A stretch of DNA of 18,243 bases, taken from positions 7,101 to 25,343 of the forward strand of contig PLSY01000336.1 in NCBI GenBank assembly GCA_003164275.1, in the 5' to 3' direction. Within the stretch, counting starts at the first letter, position 1, and every line of letters begins with the position of its first letter. The DNA comes from Acidimicrobiaceae bacterium (GTDB lineage Bacteria > Actinomycetota > Acidimicrobiia > Acidimicrobiales > RAAP-2). Both the position numbers and the translations under genes were made by a program. Below the pieces are notes generated by a model. The model did no database searches. It was not told the DNA's origin and saw only the letters and a list, made by a program, of their open reading frames with translations. Below, piece by piece: positions 1 to 6,855 of this stretch.

Positions 1-137
1 CCGGCGTCGTAGGCGGCGGCGAGGCAGTCCTCGGCCAGGCTGCCAGCCAGTTGCGGCCCAAAGGTGACCCACGAGCCGAACGAGAGCACGCTGACCTTCA
101 AGCCGGACCTGCCCAGCCGCCGATATTCCATGTCCAT
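1..137 (-). CDS. Aldo/keto reductase, N-terminal part (3' end outside window)
   Basis: Only the first 45 codons lie in the window; the gene runs off the left edge. Reading the minus strand gives [20 protein letters not shown] followed by GSWVTFG and a helix ending AAYDA. This is the typical first beta strand and turn of aldo/keto reductases of the voltage-gated potassium channel beta subunit-like group, which are NADPH-dependent carbonyl reductases with a TIM-barrel fold. The ATG at 137 is preferred over the ATG at 131 because a purine-rich GAGGGAGAG stretch lies about five bases upstream. The catalytic Asp, Tyr, Lys and His would all lie beyond the edge, so activity cannot be judged. It is transcribed divergently from the RsbW-like gene and is a different subfamily from the second aldo/keto reductase near 6 kb. 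Confidence 0.85.
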   Translation of the reverse strand, partial: MDMEYRRLGRSGLKVSVLSFGSWVTFGPQLAGSLAEDCLAAAYDA

Positions 138-213
138 GCCGACTCTCCCTCTCGTGTCTTGCCTCGGATCCTAGGTGGGTCCTCTCGGCGTTGCAGCGCC
201 AAGGGGCTCACGC

Positions 214-238
214 GGTTACCCAGGGCGGAGGTGGGTAG
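214..238 (+). promoter_or_regulatory. Possible SigB/SigF-type promoter upstream of the RsbW-like gene
   Basis: GGTTAC (214-219) and GGGTAG (233-238) are separated by 13 bases. This resembles the GTTT/GGGTA pattern used by SigB/SigF-family general stress sigma factors. It lies 50 bases before the ATG of an RsbW-like gene, a gene class often controlled by its own sigma factor. This is motif resemblance only; no other copy was found ahead of a gene in the window. Confidence 0.3.
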
Positions 239-288
239 AGCGAGTAGTCGTGGGTGGCAACCGCGAGGTGAACGGGGGTGCGAAGTCG

Positions 289-627
289 ATGAAATTTGCT
301 TGCAGCCTCAGCGCCCCCGCCGAGGCCAGGAGCTATGTTCGCGGCCACCTCCCGGTGGGCGACGTGGCCGACGCCGTCGAGCTCATGGTTTCCGAGTTGG
401 TCACCAATGCCGTCGTCCATGCCCGTAGTGGCGTCGAGATGACCTTGGAGGAGCTCTCCGATCGGACCCGAGTGGAGGTCTGCGACGACAGCGCCCGACT
501 GCCCGAGACCAGGGATCCGACCGAGGCCGGGGGCCGTGGCCTCTTGGTGGTCGAGGCGCTGGCCGATCGCTGGGGTGTTCAGCGCCTGGACGGCGGGAAG
601 GCCATCTGGTTCGAAGTGACCGGCTGA
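289..627 (+). CDS. RsbW-like ATP-binding protein (anti-sigma factor/serine kinase family)
   Basis: A 112-residue single-domain protein of the GHKL ATPase superfamily (HATPase_c_2 type). The N box is visible as ELVTNAVVHA (residues 36-45, with the conserved Glu and Asn). A degenerate G1 box is VCDDSARLP (64-72), and the G2 box GGRGLLVVEALADRWG starts at residue 81. Family members bind a sigma factor or phosphorylate an anti-sigma-factor antagonist on Ser/Thr, and SpoIIE-type phosphatases such as the one at 3.5-5.3 kb reverse this. The reading frame is open from 175, but homology starts at MKFACSL, so the ATG at 289 is chosen; a GGGGGTG stretch lies about ten bases upstream. No sigma factor or antagonist gene is in the window, so its partners are unknown. 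The usual DxG of the G1 box reads DDS here. Confidence 0.85.
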   Translation: MKFACSLSAPAEARSYVRGHLPVGDVADAVELMVSELVTNAVVHARSGVEMTLEELSDRTRVEVCDDSARLPETRDPTEAGGRGLLVVEALADRWGVQRLDGGKAIWFEVTG

Positions 628-655
628 GGGGAGGGACCGCGCTCGCGCCCTCGGC

Positions 656-1825
656 CTACGAGGTCGGCCCCACCACGGTGACGAGTGTGCCGATCGGGGT
701 CATGGGCCACACTGTGGCGGCAGTGGCGACGGGCATCTCTACGCAGCCGTTGCTTTGAGGCGAGCCATAGGTGGCACGGACGAAGCCGTGCAGGGCGTCG
801 CCACCATTGAAGAAGCTGGCCCAGGGCACGTCCGGATCGTTGTAGGTGCTCCCGTCGGGATTGGTGCCCTGCATCCGTGAGCTGGTCACGTGCTCGAACA
901 CGGGGTAGGTCCCGTCAACCGTGTCCGCTCCCGGCGCTCCGGTGTTCACGGCGATGTTGACCAGTACCGGCGCACCGTTGCTGAACACGGTCATCGCCTC
1001 GGGTGACTGCTTGGACACGAAGACGTAGTTGTATGCGTTGGCGTTCACCCTGTTGGCCCCTAGGTCAGCGAGCAGGTCAGACCACACCCGGGGCCCGGCG
1101 AGGCCGTCAGCGGTCAGTCCCTGCTGGTTTTCGAAGTTCATGACGGCACCTTTGGTGATGACGTTCTCTGTGCCCTCGGTCCAAAGGGAAGTGAGCGAGC
1201 CGGGCGTATTGGGCCACCGCCAGGCGAAGGTTCCCGCCTGGGCGGTCGCCGCCTCGGCCGGGGAGGCCAAGGCGGCGCTCGGCGTGAACGACAGGGGCAG
1301 GTAGTTGAGTAGGGCGAGCAGCTGTTGCAGCCGTTCGGTGCTGGCCTGAGCCACCGTGAAGGTGGTGGTCACCGGGGCCACCAGCACCGACCCGTTGCTC
1401 CCTCGCGGGCCGGTGGCCCCCTGGCCGACGGTCAGGGTCTCGGTGGTGGTCGGCACGAACGGTGCCGAGGGGGTGAAGGACAATGTCGTGGCGCCGACCT
1501 TGATCCAGGTCCCGGCGACAGGCGGGTCAAAGGTCGGCATCCCGACACCGGTCGTTACCGGCTTGGACAACTTCACGGAGACCACCTGGTCGGACGGAAC
1601 ATCGGTGGCGCCCGCCGCCGGGGTGGTGGCCACCACGGTGAGGGGTTGGGCCACCGCCGTGGTCGTCGCCCCCGCCCCGCCCCCGGTCGATGGCCCCGAG
1701 GACTGTCCGTGCCTGCCGACGACGAACGCGCCGATGCCGACGGCCAGGACGACGACCACGGCGGTGAGTACCCAAACGGCCCGGTGACTCCTGGGCGGAG
1801 GCTTCAGGATCTGGTAGTCGGGCAT
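656..1825 (-). CDS. Membrane-anchored L,D-transpeptidase (YkuD family) with Ig-like domain
   Basis: 389 residues. A short cytoplasmic N-terminus is followed by one membrane segment (about residues 15-36, very rich in Val/Ala) and a Ser/Thr/Gly-rich linker. An Ig-like domain (about 60-160, AAGATDVPSD start) of the kind found in mycobacterial L,D-transpeptidases comes next. Then there is a peptidoglycan-binding-like helix pair (FENQQGLTADGLAGPRVW) and the YkuD catalytic domain. Catalytic residues are His346 in LHGFVRA and Cys361 in SNGCVEMP. Such enzymes make 3-3 peptide crosslinks in the cell wall, outside the membrane. The frame opens at a GTG at 1840, but the ATG at 1825 carries GAGGAG directly upstream, so I use it; the spacing is short and the GTG cannot be excluded. 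Convergent with the RsbW-like gene. Confidence 0.9.
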   Translation of the reverse strand: MPDYQILKPPPRSHRAVWVLTAVVVVLAVGIGAFVVGRHGQSSGPSTGGGAGATTTAVAQPLTVVATTPAAGATDVPSDQVVSVKLSKPVTTGVGMPTFDPPVAGTWIKVGATTLSFTPSAPFVPTTTETLTVGQGATGPRGSNGSVLVAPVTTTFTVAQASTERLQQLLALLNYLPLSFTPSAALASPAEAATAQAGTFAWRWPNTPGSLTSLWTEGTENVITKGAVMNFENQQGLTADGLAGPRVWSDLLADLGANRVNANAYNYVFVSKQSPEAMTVFSNGAPVLVNIAVNTGAPGADTVDGTYPVFEHVTSSRMQGTNPDGSTYNDPDVPWASFFNGGDALHGFVRATYGSPQSNGCVEMPVATAATVWPMTPIGTLVTVVGPTS

Positions 1826-1942
1826 GGCTCCTCGGGGCACTCGGTCAGAGGGGGTGGTCCTCAGTGAACCGGGGTCGGTCGAGAGTGCTGGTTCGAGAGT
1901 AGTCAGGGGCGCCCGCGATTCATCGGCGGCGGCTGGCGACGG

Positions 1943-2755
1943 TCAGGCTCGCCTCATCGGCATGAGGGTGGCCGCCGGTTCATTGACCAGAAAGTCGGTG
2001 ATGATCCGATTGCACAGGTCGGGCTTGTCGAGGATCAGAGTGTGGGACGTGCCGGGCACGATGGCCAGTTCGGCATCGGGGATGTTCTCGTAGAGGGCCT
2101 GGGTGTGCGTCGGCGAGATGACATCGTCGTCGCCGGCCATGACCAGCGTCCGAGCGGTCACCCCGGTGAGGTCGTCGATGGTCAAGGTGGGCTCTTCTGC
2201 GATCATGCGGGTGATCTTGTCCACCACCACCGGAAAGTGCTCCCGGCCGTCGGGTGACACGGAGCCGTAGATGTCCGCCATCAGGTCCATGGTCGCCAGG
2301 TCGGCGACGACGGCGAATGTCTCGGAGGAGAGGCCGTCGTGGTGGAAGTTGCCACTGATGAGCACGAGCTTGCGCACCAGGTCGGGGCGTCGGAGGGCAA
2401 CGAGGAGGGCGACGTTGGCCCCGTCGCTGTGCCCGACCATGTGCACCGCTCCTCCGACCACCGTCTCGATGAAGGCCACCGTGTCCTCGGCCATGAGGTC
2501 GTAGGTGATCGGGCCGTCCAGGTCGGCTGTGTGACCGTGGCCTCGTCGCTCGGGCGTGAGCACCCGGAACAGTGGGGTGAGGGCAGGCTTCGTGGCCGCG
2601 AATGAGCTCGAGTCGGAGAGGGCGCCATGAAGGAGGAGGAGCGGCTCGCCGTCGCCCTCGGTGTCGAACCAGGTGTTGACGTCGCCCGCCATGACGTAGC
2701 GGCCGTCCGTCGGGCCCGTTCGGTGGTTGCTCACGGGCTCCGATGGTAGGCCCAT
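1943..2755 (-). CDS. Alpha/beta hydrolase
   Basis: 270 residues, the usual length for a compact alpha/beta hydrolase. The oxyanion-hole motif is LLLLHGALSD (residues 39-48) and the nucleophile elbow is GHSDG with Ser110. A late acid is in AGDDDVISP, and the catalytic His is in GTSHTLIL near the C-terminus. No signal peptide or membrane segment is seen, so it is probably cytoplasmic. The substrate cannot be named; the fold covers esterases, lipases, epoxide hydrolases and haloperoxidase-like enzymes. The ATG at 2755 has a weak GGAG eleven bases upstream. A GTG at 2734 with GGAG at closer spacing is a real alternative and would lose only seven residues. It lies 100 bases or more upstream of the L,D-transpeptidase gene in the same direction. 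Confidence 0.85.
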   Translation of the reverse strand: MGLPSEPVSNHRTGPTDGRYVMAGDVNTWFDTEGDGEPLLLLHGALSDSSSFAATKPALTPLFRVLTPERRGHGHTADLDGPITYDLMAEDTVAFIETVVGGAVHMVGHSDGANVALLVALRRPDLVRKLVLISGNFHHDGLSSETFAVVADLATMDLMADIYGSVSPDGREHFPVVVDKITRMIAEEPTLTIDDLTGVTARTLVMAGDDDVISPTHTQALYENIPDAELAIVPGTSHTLILDKPDLCNRIITDFLVNEPAATLMPMRRA

Positions 2756-2774
2756 CGAGCCGGCTGCTCCAGGG

Positions 2775-2890
2775 TCACGGCGCTAGGAGGATCTTGATGG
2801 CGCCTCCTGCCTGTTTTTGAAGATGCCATAGGCATGGGGGGCTTGATCGAGCGGGAGATGGGGGGTGTCGAACGTGTCGGCGCCTAGAGC
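2775..2890 (-). pseudogene. Remnant of a zinc-dependent alcohol dehydrogenase (C-terminus, frameshifted)
   Basis: The minus strand encodes TFDTPHLPLDQAPHAYGIFK followed by NRQE in one frame. After one base slip near 2800-2812 it continues GGAIKILLAP and a stop (2775-2777). Joined, this is the characteristic C-terminal tail of medium-chain zinc alcohol/formaldehyde dehydrogenases (pattern LPLxxAPxAYxxFxxKxxGxIKxxLxP). Neither frame holds the zinc ligands, the Rossmann fold or an upstream gene body, and the similarity stops near 2890. I read it as the 3' scar of a deleted and decayed gene, not a small gene. The upstream boundary is approximate. Confidence 0.7.
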
Positions 2891-2974
2891 TGACCCGCCG
2901 GACCCCGGAGATGAGGACGGGGCCAACTCCCAAATAAGGGGGCCGACCGGTCGCACGAGGCACCATCTGCCTTG

Positions 2975-3018
2975 CCGCTCCGGCCGGTGCATCGACCGCC
3001 CCGGTCCGACCGGAGCGG
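2975..3018. repeat. Inverted repeat (9-bp arms, 26-base loop)
   Basis: CCGCTCCGG (2975-2983) is complementary to CCGGAGCGG (3010-3018). Within the loop a second pair, CCGG (2984-2987) and CCGG (3001-3004), could extend the stem with a bulge. It sits in the otherwise empty 2891-3097 stretch, about 80 bases before the small plus-strand gene at 3098. No T run follows on either strand, so it is not a clear terminator. It may be an operator, an RNA structure or chance in GC-rich DNA. Confidence 0.4.
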
Positions 3019-3097
3019 AGCTGCCCGCCGGGCTTTGGCTTTACCCAGGTCAGGCCCGATCCACCACCCTGTCACACCCGGTCGGCACACTAGGAAC

Positions 3098-3457
3098 ATG
3101 AGTTCGACTTCGAGCAACTTTGGCCCGGCGCTGTTGCGAGGTCTGTCCACCCTGGGCTTGGCCGACTGCTCCGAATCCGTTCTCGCCCTCGAGCTGGGAC
3201 TCTCTGCGTGGATGCGTCTCGGGGGCGTCGATCTAGCGAGTGCTCGCGGCCAGATGATGAGGATCAGGGACGCCGTGCTCGAGGCCGGGGAGATGGACAC
3301 CACATCCGAGCCGATCCCGCTGTCGGGCCGGTCCCCCCGACTCGACACCCTCCACCTCGCCTCATATCTGGGCACACTGGTCGAACGGGCGGCAAGTTGC
3401 GCCGACTGCGAACCCTCCCAGATCGTCGAGCGGGCCATCGAGCAGCTGGCGGCCTGA
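3098..3457 (+). CDS. Small protein of unknown function (119 residues)
   Basis: I do not recognise this protein. It reads as a soluble, mostly helical 119-residue polypeptide with three cysteines (ADCSES and CADCEP) and no membrane segment or signal peptide. Codon use is like its neighbours and the frame has no rival on the opposite strand with domain similarity. The frame is open from 2972, but the upstream part is Arg/Pro-rich shadow sequence, so the ATG at 3098 is chosen. There is no clear ribosome binding site. A CACACT hexamer six bases before the ATG would suit a leaderless transcript. It converges on the SpoIIE phosphatase gene with 21 bases between stops, so a link to that gene is possible but unproven. 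Confidence 0.6.
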   Translation: MSSTSSNFGPALLRGLSTLGLADCSESVLALELGLSAWMRLGGVDLASARGQMMRIRDAVLEAGEMDTTSEPIPLSGRSPRLDTLHLASYLGTLVERAASCADCEPSQIVERAIEQLAA

Positions 3458-3478
3458 GCTCGGCTCTTCAGTCCCTTC

Positions 3479-4813
3479 TCAGGCCTGCAGTTTGACGACG
3501 AGGAGTACGACGTCGTCGCTCGGGTTCTCTGGCAGCAGGGCCTCGATGATCTCGTCACAGATCTCCTCTGGCTGCTCGGCTTTCACCTTCCCAAAGGCAT
3601 CGACAAGCCGCTGCAGGCCGGTGTCGAGGCTCTCGCCTCGCCGCTCGATCAGCCCATCGCTGTAGAGGAGGACCGTCGCCAGTCTCGGCAGCTGCACCGA
3701 TCCTTCCGCCCGGTCGACGCCGGCGTCGACGCCAAGTAGCAGGCTCCGGCCCCCTTCGAGGACGGTGACCTCTTCTCCGGGAGCCCACAAGAGTGGAGGG
3801 GGATGCCCGGCACTCGACCACCTCAGACGGGGACGGCCATCCGCACCGTCTGGAAGTTCCTCGATCTGTGCGACCAGGCAGGTGGCGATGGCGTCGAGGT
3901 CGAGGCTCGAGAGCGCTTGATCCAGGGATCCGAGCAGCGAAGCGGGACCGCGACCATCGTGGATGGCCAGGCCACGGAGCAGGTTGCGTAGCTGGGCCAT
4001 GGTGGCGGCTGCGTCGCCGTCATGCCCGGCCACGTCGCCCACCGCCAATACGGTCGAGCCGGAGCCGTCGGTGAAGGCATCGTGCCAGTCGCCACCCACC
4101 CGGACTGCCTGTGCGGCCGGCAGGTAGCGGGAGGCAATCGAGAGTTTGGCCGACGTCGGAGACTGGATGAGAAGGCTGCGCTGCATCGACTCGGCCATGC
4201 GCTGCACCTGCCGGGCGCTCTCCTGGGTGGCTTCGGTGGCTTGGATGCGCTCGAGGGCCTGGGCGCAGAGGGCGCCGAACGCTTCGATCAGTTGGACCTC
4301 GTCGTCGCTGATATTGCGCTCGTCGGCCCACGAGACGGCCAGAGAGCCCAACAGGTGATCGCCCAGCCGGAGTGGGACGTAGACCCAGGCGTAGCGCTGA
4401 GTGTCCTCATAGACCTGGGCCATCTCCGGGAAGAAGGCGATGCCGGCGGCGCGGTTGGGCAGGATCAGGCGCTCACCGGTGCGGGCCACATGCCGGCCGG
4501 GGAACGGGCTGTCTTGAGCGGTGGCCCCGTACTTGTCCCTCGTCCCCCCGTCCAGCTTGTCGCTGAAGAAGACCCGCAGCTGATCGGCATCGCGGACGAG
4601 TAGGGCGCCACCCTCGGCCTCGAGCACCGGGAAGGCCCGACTGAACACGATGGAGGTGAGCTCAGCGGCGGTCTGCGCCGTGACCATGTCGATGGCCGCT
4701 CCGGCCAGGCGGGTGAGGCGCTCGCGTACGAGCAGCTCGGAGCGACGGGAGACGGCGAGCTCCGAGCTCCGCTGCTCGGCTTCGAGACGGAGTGCCTCGG
4801 CCTCGGTGACCAT
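3479..4813 (-). CDS. GAF-SpoIIE (PP2C-type) serine phosphatase, main part of a frameshifted PAS-GAF-SpoIIE gene
   Basis: 444 residues in this frame. A coiled-coil start (EALRLEAEQRSSEL) leads into a GAF sensor domain (about 35-190). A linker helix and the SpoIIE/RsbU PP2C-like phosphatase domain (about 220-443) follow. Metal-binding acids are seen in VGGDWHDAF (Asp242), VGDVAGHDGDAA (Asp260), LLYSDGLIERRGE (Asp386) and NPSDDVVLLV (Asp433/434), so the catalytic core looks intact. Such enzymes dephosphorylate anti-sigma-factor antagonists and so release sigma factors. The natural protein clearly begins with the PAS domain encoded upstream in another frame (start 5304). In this frame a stop lies 15 bases before the ATG at 4813. 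If the frameshift is real, this part could only be made by internal initiation, with a weak GGAAGAG upstream. Confidence 0.85.
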   Translation of the reverse strand: MVTEAEALRLEAEQRSSELAVSRRSELLVRERLTRLAGAAIDMVTAQTAAELTSIVFSRAFPVLEAEGGALLVRDADQLRVFFSDKLDGGTRDKYGATAQDSPFPGRHVARTGERLILPNRAAGIAFFPEMAQVYEDTQRYAWVYVPLRLGDHLLGSLAVSWADERNISDDEVQLIEAFGALCAQALERIQATEATQESARQVQRMAESMQRSLLIQSPTSAKLSIASRYLPAAQAVRVGGDWHDAFTDGSGSTVLAVGDVAGHDGDAAATMAQLRNLLRGLAIHDGRGPASLLGSLDQALSSLDLDAIATCLVAQIEELPDGADGRPRLRWSSAGHPPPLLWAPGEEVTVLEGGRSLLLGVDAGVDRAEGSVQLPRLATVLLYSDGLIERRGESLDTGLQRLVDAFGKVKAEQPEEICDEIIEALLPENPSDDVVLLVVKLQA

Positions 4814-5304
4814 GAGCTCTTCCGTTCAGCCCGGGCCATGAGGGCGTCGGTGATGTCAAGACCGGTCACGATGAGGAAGCGCTCCTGTGCCTCGGGTTCG
4901 CCCGGGCCCGAGACCGGGTGGAGGGCCAGGTCGACCATGTGCAGGGATCCGTCGCCCAGAAAGTACCGGCTCGTGGTGCGCATCGAATTCCCGGTGGCGT
5001 GGGCCTGCTCGCACCAGGCTCGGACCTGCTTTGCGAGATCCGGGTCCGGACTCCACCATCCGCACTCCCAGAATGGCCGCTGCAGGACATCCTCGCGCAC
5101 TAGCCCGCAGCCCTCGATCGACGCCCTGTTGGCGTCCACCACCCGTCCGGCATCGTCGAGGATGCCGGAGAACATGAGGGGAGTTTCGTAGAGGGCTTGG
5201 AACCAGCGCAACGACAGCTCGGGGCTTATCGGGATGCCGACCTCGAAGGTCGATCGACCCGGTCCTGGAATCCAAACCTCCCCTCCGAGATATCTCGTCG
5301 GCAT
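4465..5304 (-). pseudogene. PAS-domain N-terminus of the same phosphatase, out of frame with the rest
   Basis: From the ATG at 5304 (AGAGGAA five bases upstream, a good ribosome binding site) the minus strand encodes a PAS sensor domain, about residues 36-155. It includes LMFSGILDDAGRVVDANRAS and ends FLIVTGLDITDALMARAE. After that the frame turns into Ser/Pro/Arg-rich nonsense over 4465-4820, where the real GAF domain lies in the frame shifted by one. Adding one base at about 4821-4826 (GAACGG-AAGAG) would join ARAER to EELMVTEAEALRLE and give one protein of about 610 residues. This is the normal architecture for PAS-GAF-SpoIIE phosphatases. No slippery heptamer is present, so an indel mutation or sequence error is more likely than programmed shifting. 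Confidence 0.75.
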
Positions 5305-5537
5305 GCATTTCCTCTACGAGCTGGCACCGGCCTGTTTTCTCAAGCCGGGTCGTCGGGCCCCCTCACCCTATGGCGCCACTAGGGGCCAGGCAATCAGCGA
5401 CATTCCTATGGGCAGCTCAACGTGGGTGTTTGGTCGTCGGTCAACGCCGTGCGGCCGAGACCCTGTGCCGACCTCGACAACCGGGGAAGGCTACGCAGGC
5501 GTCTGCCCGTCGGACCAAGGAGCCTGACGCCGTGGAG

Positions 5538-6551
5538 CTACCGACGGCGAAGGCGTTTGTCCAAGATGGCCGGCGGGTCTGCGAAGTACATGTCACCCGG
5601 GTTGATCTCGGTTCCGGGAGGGACGATCTGGTCGATCCGGTCGAGGACATCGTCGCTCAGGTCGAGGTCGGCTCCGGCGAGCAGGTCCTCCAGCTGATCC
5701 AGGGTCCGAGGCCCGATGATGACGGATGTGACCGCCGGATGTGAGCGCACGAACGCCGTGGCCAGATGGGTCATCGGCACGCCGATCTCGGCGGCCAGCT
5801 CTCCCAGCAGGCCGACGGGCTCCAGCTTCGCCAGGTTTCCAGGGTCCGATACGTCGAAGTCCCGAGCCGACATCTCTGCCCGGTGGCTCTTGGTCGGATC
5901 TGTCCGCCCCGACAACCACCCACTGGCCAACGGACCGTAGGTCAATACGCCCATCCCGTGGCGCTGTGCCGCGGGAAGGACGGTGCCCTCGATGGTCCTC
6001 GTCAGGATCGAGTACCGGGGTTGCTCGGTCCTGAAACGGTGATGGCCACGCCGCTCGGCCACCCACTGGGCCTCGACGATCAGATCGGCCGGGAATGTGG
6101 AGGAGCCGATAGCCCGCACCTTGCCCGATCGGACGAGTTCCGAGAGGGCGCCCAGCGTCTCGTCGATGTCGGTCGTTGGGTCCGGGCGGTGCATCTGGTA
6201 CAGGTCGATGTGGTCGGTGTCGAGTCGCCTGAGGCTGTCTTCGACGGCCCGTGTGATCCATCGTGGTGACCCGCCCCGGTGATTGGCGTCACGTCCCATC
6301 GGCATGGAGAACTTGGTGGCCAACACGACGTCGCTCCGTCGGCCCTTCAAGGCGGCGCCCACGATCTCTTCGGACTCCCCCGCTGAGTAGACGTCGGCGG
6401 TGTCGATGAAGTTGATGCCGCCGTCGATCGCCGCGTGGATGATGCGGACCGACTCGGTGTGGTCCCGGTTGCCCATGGCGCCGAGCATCATGGTGCCGAG
6501 AGCCATCTCGCTGACGGACATCCCTGTGCCGCCGAGATATCTGCGCTTCAT
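5538..6551 (-). CDS. Aldo/keto reductase
   Basis: 337 residues, full length for the family, a cytoplasmic NADPH-dependent TIM-barrel oxidoreductase. The catalytic tetrad is visible: Asp50 and Tyr55 in FIDTADVYSAGESE, Lys80 in VLATKFS, and His121 in LYQMHRPD. The C-terminal cofactor region TSVIIGPRTLDQLEDLLAG matches the usual SxxIxGxRxxxQLxxNL pattern. The frame is open from 6656, but family similarity begins at MKRRYLGGTGMSVSE. The ATG at 6551 has GAGGAG six bases upstream, so that start is firm. Substrate unknown; relatives act on aldehydes and sugar-derived ketones. It stands alone, with 233 bases without a gene on its 3' side (5305-5537, nothing recognisable) and the tRNA-Pro terminator on its 5' side. 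Confidence 0.92.
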   Translation of the reverse strand: MKRRYLGGTGMSVSEMALGTMMLGAMGNRDHTESVRIIHAAIDGGINFIDTADVYSAGESEEIVGAALKGRRSDVVLATKFSMPMGRDANHRGGSPRWITRAVEDSLRRLDTDHIDLYQMHRPDPTTDIDETLGALSELVRSGKVRAIGSSTFPADLIVEAQWVAERRGHHRFRTEQPRYSILTRTIEGTVLPAAQRHGMGVLTYGPLASGWLSGRTDPTKSHRAEMSARDFDVSDPGNLAKLEPVGLLGELAAEIGVPMTHLATAFVRSHPAVTSVIIGPRTLDQLEDLLAGADLDLSDDVLDRIDQIVPPGTEINPGDMYFADPPAILDKRLRRR

Positions 6552-6691
6552 GTTGGCTCCTCGGTGTCTGGGCGGTAGGTCGAACGTGTCAGACCCGTAA
6601 CTTACGACCACCGGGCCAACCCTGTCGTGGCAGCGGGGCGTGCCTCGGCCCCTCACCGTGAACGATCGGGCCGGGGGCTCTCCGCCGACGC

Positions 6692-6723
6692 GAAACCGAC
6701 CGGGGTTTCAGCTCCCCGGTCGG
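6692..6723 (-). terminator. Intrinsic terminator downstream of tRNA-Pro
   Basis: CCGACCGGGG (6696-6705) and CCCCGGTCGG (6714-6723) form a perfect 10-bp stem with an 8-base loop. On the minus strand the stem is followed by TTTCG. It starts 12 bases after the CCA end of the tRNA. Its position and strength fit a terminator for the tRNA and for any read-through from the corC gene upstream, although the T tract is short. Confidence 0.75.
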
Positions 6724-6735
6724 CCTGCGGTTACG

Positions 6736-6813
6736 TGGTCGGGCTGCCCGGATTTGAACCGGGGACCTCTGCGTCCCGAACGCAGCGCGCTAACCAAGCT
6801 GCGCCACAGCCCG
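6736..6813 (-). tRNA. tRNA-Pro (anticodon CGG)
   Basis: The minus strand folds into a full cloverleaf of 78 bases including an encoded CCA. The acceptor stem is CGGGCTG/CAGCCCG with discriminator A. The D arm carries AGCTTGGTTA. The anticodon stem is CTGCG/CGCAG with loop TTCGGGA, giving anticodon CGG. The T arm is CCCGG-TTCAAAT-CCGGG. The anticodon CGG reads CCG, a proline codon that is common in GC-rich genomes. It lies 42 bases after the stop of the CorC-like gene on the same strand and is followed by a strong hairpin, so it may be partly co-transcribed with that gene. Confidence 0.97.
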
Positions 6814-6855
6814 TCGATGGATTCGGCTACTCGCCGATTCCGAACCTCCGAGATG

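Noticed and set aside
628..655. GAGGG...CCCTC inverted repeat between the convergent RsbW-like and transpeptidase genes as a terminator
   Set aside because: Arms are only five bases, the inner pairing leaves an impossible loop, and there is no T run on either strand.
2884..3558. Minus-strand open frame of 224 codons across the small unknown gene
   Set aside because: Ser/Arg-rich, overlaps the end of the phosphatase gene and the small gene, no domain seen. The plus-strand gene has the more natural composition.
5281..6551. Shared RYLGG and GATATC near the starts of the PAS gene and the aldo/keto reductase
   Set aside because: The match is only about 11 bases and the proteins are unrelated beyond it; probably chance.
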